A stretch of 27,688 nucleotides of DNA from assembly GCA_050293315.1 (NCBI GenBank), contig JBNKMS010000009.1, forward strand, positions 1 through 27,688, in the 5' to 3' direction. The notes beneath the pieces were generated by a model, which worked only from the letters and a program-made list of their open reading frames with translations, was not told where the DNA came from and searched no databases. The translations under genes were made by a program, and so were the position numbers. Origin of the DNA: CBFDBF01 sp050293315 (GTDB lineage: Bacteria > Pseudomonadota > Gammaproteobacteria > Chromatiales > Chromatiaceae). Of this stretch, positions 25,213-27,688 are shown in pieces (the first letter of the stretch is position 1; every line of letters begins with the position of its first letter).

Positions 25213-26327
25213 CTCCAGACGACCACCGCTTTATGGCCAGGGCGCTCAAGTTGGCCCGTCTCGGTCTCTATACTACCCATCCCAATCCGCGGGTTGGCTG
25301 TCTCTTGGTGCGGGATGGAGAAGTGGTTGGCGAGGGTTACCATCTACAGGCAGGTGAACCCCACGCGGAGCGAATCGCCGTTGCCGCCGCAGGAGATGCT
25401 GCCAGGGGGGCTACCGCTTATGTCACCCTAGAGCCGTGCTGCCATCAGGGACGTACCCCTCCCTGCAGTGACGCCCTGATTGAGGCCGGAGTAACCAGGG
25501 TGGTGGCCGCCATGCAGGATCCAAATCCACTGGTTGCAGGAAAGGGGTTGGAACAACTGCAGCAGGCTGGTATCGAGGTGGAGTGCGGTCTGCTGGGGAC
25601 AGAGGCGGCGGAGCTGAACCGTGGCTTTATCAAGCGTATGCAGCAGGGGCTACCCTATGTGCGTTGCAAGTTGGCCATGAGTCTTGATGGACGCACTGCC
25701 ATGGCCAATGGCGAGAGTAAATGGATTACGGGCGAGGAGGCGCGGCGTGATGTACAGGAGCTGCGGGCCAGGAGTGCGGCCATTGTCACCGGTGTCACTA
25801 CAGTACTGGCGGATGACCCCTCGCTGAACGTGCGGCTGAGACCCGAGGGGATGGTGCCGGATATGGAGCCACATCAGCCGGTGCGGGTGGTGTTTGATTC
25901 ACATCTGCAGATGCCGGAGGATGCCAAGATGATCTCCCTGCCGGGGGTCACGGTGGTGATCTGCGGTGCGGCCAGGGATCCACAGGCGCGCTCCCGACTG
26001 GAGTCGAGCGGCGCCCTGGTGGTGCGCTGTCCCGCCGGTGGCGAACGGGTCGACCTGCGTTCCGCCTTTGAGTATCTGGCGGCGGAGGAGATCAATGAGG
26101 TCCTGCTGGAGGCCGGTCATACCCTTGCTGGGGCGGCCCTGGCAGATGGGTTGGTAGATGAGTTGGTGATCTATATGGCCCCCCATCTGATGGGGGATAG
26201 TGCCAGGGGCCTGCTGCACCTGCCCGGGCTTGAGCGGATGCAGGACCGGATAGAGCTGGAGATCAGCGATGTGCGTAGTGTTGGCAGGGATCTCCGGGTG
26301 ACGGCCAGGCCCATCAGGTCGGCCTAG
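25209..26327 (+). CDS. ribD: Riboflavin biosynthesis bifunctional deaminase/reductase
   Basis: A 372-residue bifunctional enzyme for the second and third steps of riboflavin synthesis. The N-terminal deaminase has zinc ligands H52 (with E54), C77 and C86 in PHAERIAV and EPCCHQGRTPPC. The reductase begins after ~145 with RCKLAMSLDGRTAMANGESK and WITGEEAR, and continues with LEAGHTLAGAALADGLVDEL. The start is GTG at 25209 within the GTGA overlap with nrdR. No FMN riboswitch precedes it. ribE follows after 12 bases. Confidence 0.96.
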   Translation: MTPDDHRFMARALKLARLGLYTTHPNPRVGCLLVRDGEVVGEGYHLQAGEPHAERIAVAAAGDAARGATAYVTLEPCCHQGRTPPCSDALIEAGVTRVVAAMQDPNPLVAGKGLEQLQQAGIEVECGLLGTEAAELNRGFIKRMQQGLPYVRCKLAMSLDGRTAMANGESKWITGEEARRDVQELRARSAAIVTGVTTVLADDPSLNVRLRPEGMVPDMEPHQPVRVVFDSHLQMPEDAKMISLPGVTVVICGAARDPQARSRLESSGALVVRCPAGGERVDLRSAFEYLAAEEINEVLLEAGHTLAGAALADGLVDELVIYMAPHLMGDSARGLLHLPGLERMQDRIELEISDVRSVGRDLRVTARPIRSA

Positions 26328-26339
26328 AGTCCCAAGCAT

Positions 26340-27002
26340 ATGTTTACAGGAATCATCCAGGCGGTGGGGACCCTTGCAGGGTTGGAGCCGAGGGGCGGTG
26401 ATATGGCCCTCCGTATCCGGACCGATGGGTTGGATATGGATGGTGTCCAGCTGGGCGACAGCATCGCTACCAACGGTGTCTGTCTGACCGTGATCGAACT
26501 GCCGGGCGACGGTTATGTCGCCGATGTCTCGCGTGAGACCCTCTCTCTGACTACCCTTGGTGATCTCACGCCGGGTAGTCGGGTCAATCTGGAGAGGGCC
26601 CTGACACTGAGTACGCCCCTGGGTGGGCATCTGGTAAGCGGCCATGTAGACGGAGTTGGACGGCTATTAGAGCGACGGGACGATGCCCGCTCTATCCATC
26701 TGCGGATCGGGGCGCCGGCAGAACTGGCCCGCTATATAGCCGCCAAGGGGTCGATCTGTATGGATGGGGTCAGTCTCACCGTAAACCGGGTCAATGGCAG
26801 CGAGTTCGAGCTCAACATCGTCCCCCATACGGCACGACAGACGATTATCGACGGCTACAAGATCGGGCAGCGGGTCAATCTGGAGGTGGACCTGCTGGCC
26901 CGCTATCTGGAGCGGTTGCTGCAGGGCGAACAGGCGGCGGAGCCGCAGGCCTCTGGTGAGGTGACGCTGGAGCTTCTGGCGAAGCACGGCTTTATTGATT
27001 AA
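26340..27002 (+). CDS. ribE: Riboflavin synthase, alpha subunit
   Basis: A 220-residue enzyme that dismutates two 6,7-dimethyl-8-ribityllumazine molecules to riboflavin. It has the invariant start MFTGIIQAVG and two tandem lumazine-binding barrels, each with a matching core: GDSIATNGVCLTV in the first and GSICMDGVSLTVN in the second. GGHLVSGHVDGVG is the inter-barrel signature. It completes the glyA-nrdR-ribD-ribE run; the usual next genes (ribBA, ribH, nusB) would lie beyond the window, past a repeat-rich spacer. Called ribC in some nomenclature. Confidence 0.96.
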   Translation: MFTGIIQAVGTLAGLEPRGGDMALRIRTDGLDMDGVQLGDSIATNGVCLTVIELPGDGYVADVSRETLSLTTLGDLTPGSRVNLERALTLSTPLGGHLVSGHVDGVGRLLERRDDARSIHLRIGAPAELARYIAAKGSICMDGVSLTVNRVNGSEFELNIVPHTARQTIIDGYKIGQRVNLEVDLLARYLERLLQGEQAAEPQASGEVTLELLAKHGFID

Positions 27003-27046
27003 TTAATCTTCCTCAGTTTTTTTAAATTCTTGGAACCAGGATGTAG

Positions 27047-27101
27047 GGCGCAATAACCAACGGGCATTGCGCCGCATGGATATGATGTCTGTTTCATATC
27101 C
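27047..27101. repeat. Two hairpins downstream of ribE
   Basis: GGCGCAAT (27047-27054) pairs with ATTGCGCC (27066-27073), in the context TGTAGGGCGCAATAA, which resembles dispersed bacterial intergenic repeats. Five bases on, GGATATGA (27078-27085) pairs with TCATATCC (27094-27101). Neither has a clean T-run. The rest of 27003-27239 is AT-rich with no supported gene. Confidence 0.55.
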
Positions 27102-27239
27102 GGTAGTTAGTTTCGTAGTCTTTAACCTTCAGGGCTTTTGTCATTTTTTAGCATCGGTAATAAATTTCGCAGCCTAATCGCTCTGCTGCCTTAACTGACA
27201 CAGATGTCTGGCTGCAAGTCCCTTTTATTTACCCGCTCA

Positions 27240-27688
27240 AAAAATTGCCGGGAGCAATTTTTCGCGTAAGCCCCGAAGGGGTGAGGCGCAGGGATGCGCC
27301 GAACAAAAGAAAGGGACGAAAGAAAAGAGCGCCCGAGTGTTACCCCCTCCGGGTGCCCTGTGCTTCTCGTCCCGTTCGGGGCTCTTCCGACGGGACATCC
27401 CTGTCCCGCGGAAGAGGGCCGGCTTCCCTGCCGGCCCCTTTCAGGCCGAATCCTCACGGGACTGCGATGCTCGGGGTAACACACGGGTTATGGGGTGGCT
27501 CCCCTACCTCCTCCGACGCAGCCGAGTACCGCAACCGCAACAGGATAAGGCCCGTAGGGGCGCCGCATGGACGCGGCGCCTCCAGCGAGGGATAGGGATA
27601 TCCCTTCGCTGGAGCCCCTGGGGCGGTGAGGAACGGAGGGAACCACGTAGTGGCAAGTCGTGGAGTGTCTTTTTCTTTCGCCTATTTC
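27240..27688. repeat. Dense hairpin array (non-coding repeat cassette), continues past window end
   Basis: In order: AAAAATTGC/GCAATTTTT (27240-27262), CCCC/GGGG (27271-27281), GGCGCA with GGGA loop (27285-27300), CCCG/CGGG (27371-27380), a ~15-bp stem with one bulged A and TCCC loop (27382-27416), GGGCCGGC with TTCCCT loop (27416-27437), GGCGCCGC with ATGGAC loop (27559-27580), and a 9+4-bp stem CTCCAGCGA/TCGCTGGAG (27580-27614). The last bases (TTTTTCTTTCGCCTATTTC) look like the start of another unit. Open frames here have atypical composition and are taken as spurious. It separates ribE from whatever follows. Confidence 0.75.

Noticed and set aside
25899..26645. 248-codon minus-strand frame opposite ribD/ribE
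   Set aside because: It crosses the boundary of two well-supported genes and shows no domain signature.
27191..27595. Overlapping open frames on both strands of the right-end hairpin array
   Set aside because: Arg/Pro/Ser-rich translations with no motif, lying entirely across perfect hairpins; such frames in repeats are commonly spurious.

Overview
The window looks like chromosomal DNA of a gammaproteobacterium with mid-range GC. Supporting signs are a Gram-negative porin C-terminus, type IVa pilus genes pilA-pilB-pilC-pilD followed by coaE, the order rnfA-B-C-D-G-E beside metG and a divergent mrp/apbC, and a glyA-nrdR-ribD-ribE run. Genus cannot be fixed from the sequence. The synteny and repeat style recall Chromatiales-like or sulfur-oxidising lineages, which is inference only.

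Layout. 1-381: end of an outer-membrane porin gene and its terminator. 382-760: gene-free hairpin-rich repeat. 761-5931: a SAM methyltransferase with a regulatory domain (minus strand), diverging from a TPR-sulfotransferase that is followed at once by a dihydrolipoyl dehydrogenase. 6227-7861: a stand-alone HerA-like ATPase. 7881-7956: tRNA-Thr(CGT). 8095-13749: the six-gene Rnf/Rsx electron-transport operon with a cysteine-free Fur-family regulator just downstream. 13882-17301: metG, diverging from mrp and a dCMP-deaminase-like gene. 17317-22911: type IV pilus block with coaE, all on the minus strand. 23422-27002: glyA, nrdR, ribD, ribE. 27003-27688: another gene-free hairpin array running off the end.

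Functional themes. Rnf is a flavin- and Fe-S-rich membrane complex that couples NADH-ferredoxin electron transfer to ion movement, or keeps SoxR reduced. Mrp (Fe-S carrier) and ribD/ribE (flavin synthesis) lie nearby, but they are housekeeping genes and need not be functionally linked. PilA, PilB, PilC and PilD form the core of a type IV pilus, and pilA carries a good sigma-54 promoter candidate.

Most of the coding content is conventional. The less ordinary observations are a mobile-element-like sequence bounded by inverted repeats that fills the pilB-pilC spacer and seems to supply the pilC ribosome binding site; families of hairpins whose loops are conserved (CATCCCTG, ATGGAC) while their stems differ; a methionyl-tRNA synthetase lacking the C-terminal dimerisation/tRNA-binding domain; a cysteine-free Fur-family regulator beside rnf; and an orphan HerA. 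I found no CRISPR array, prophage or clear defence island.
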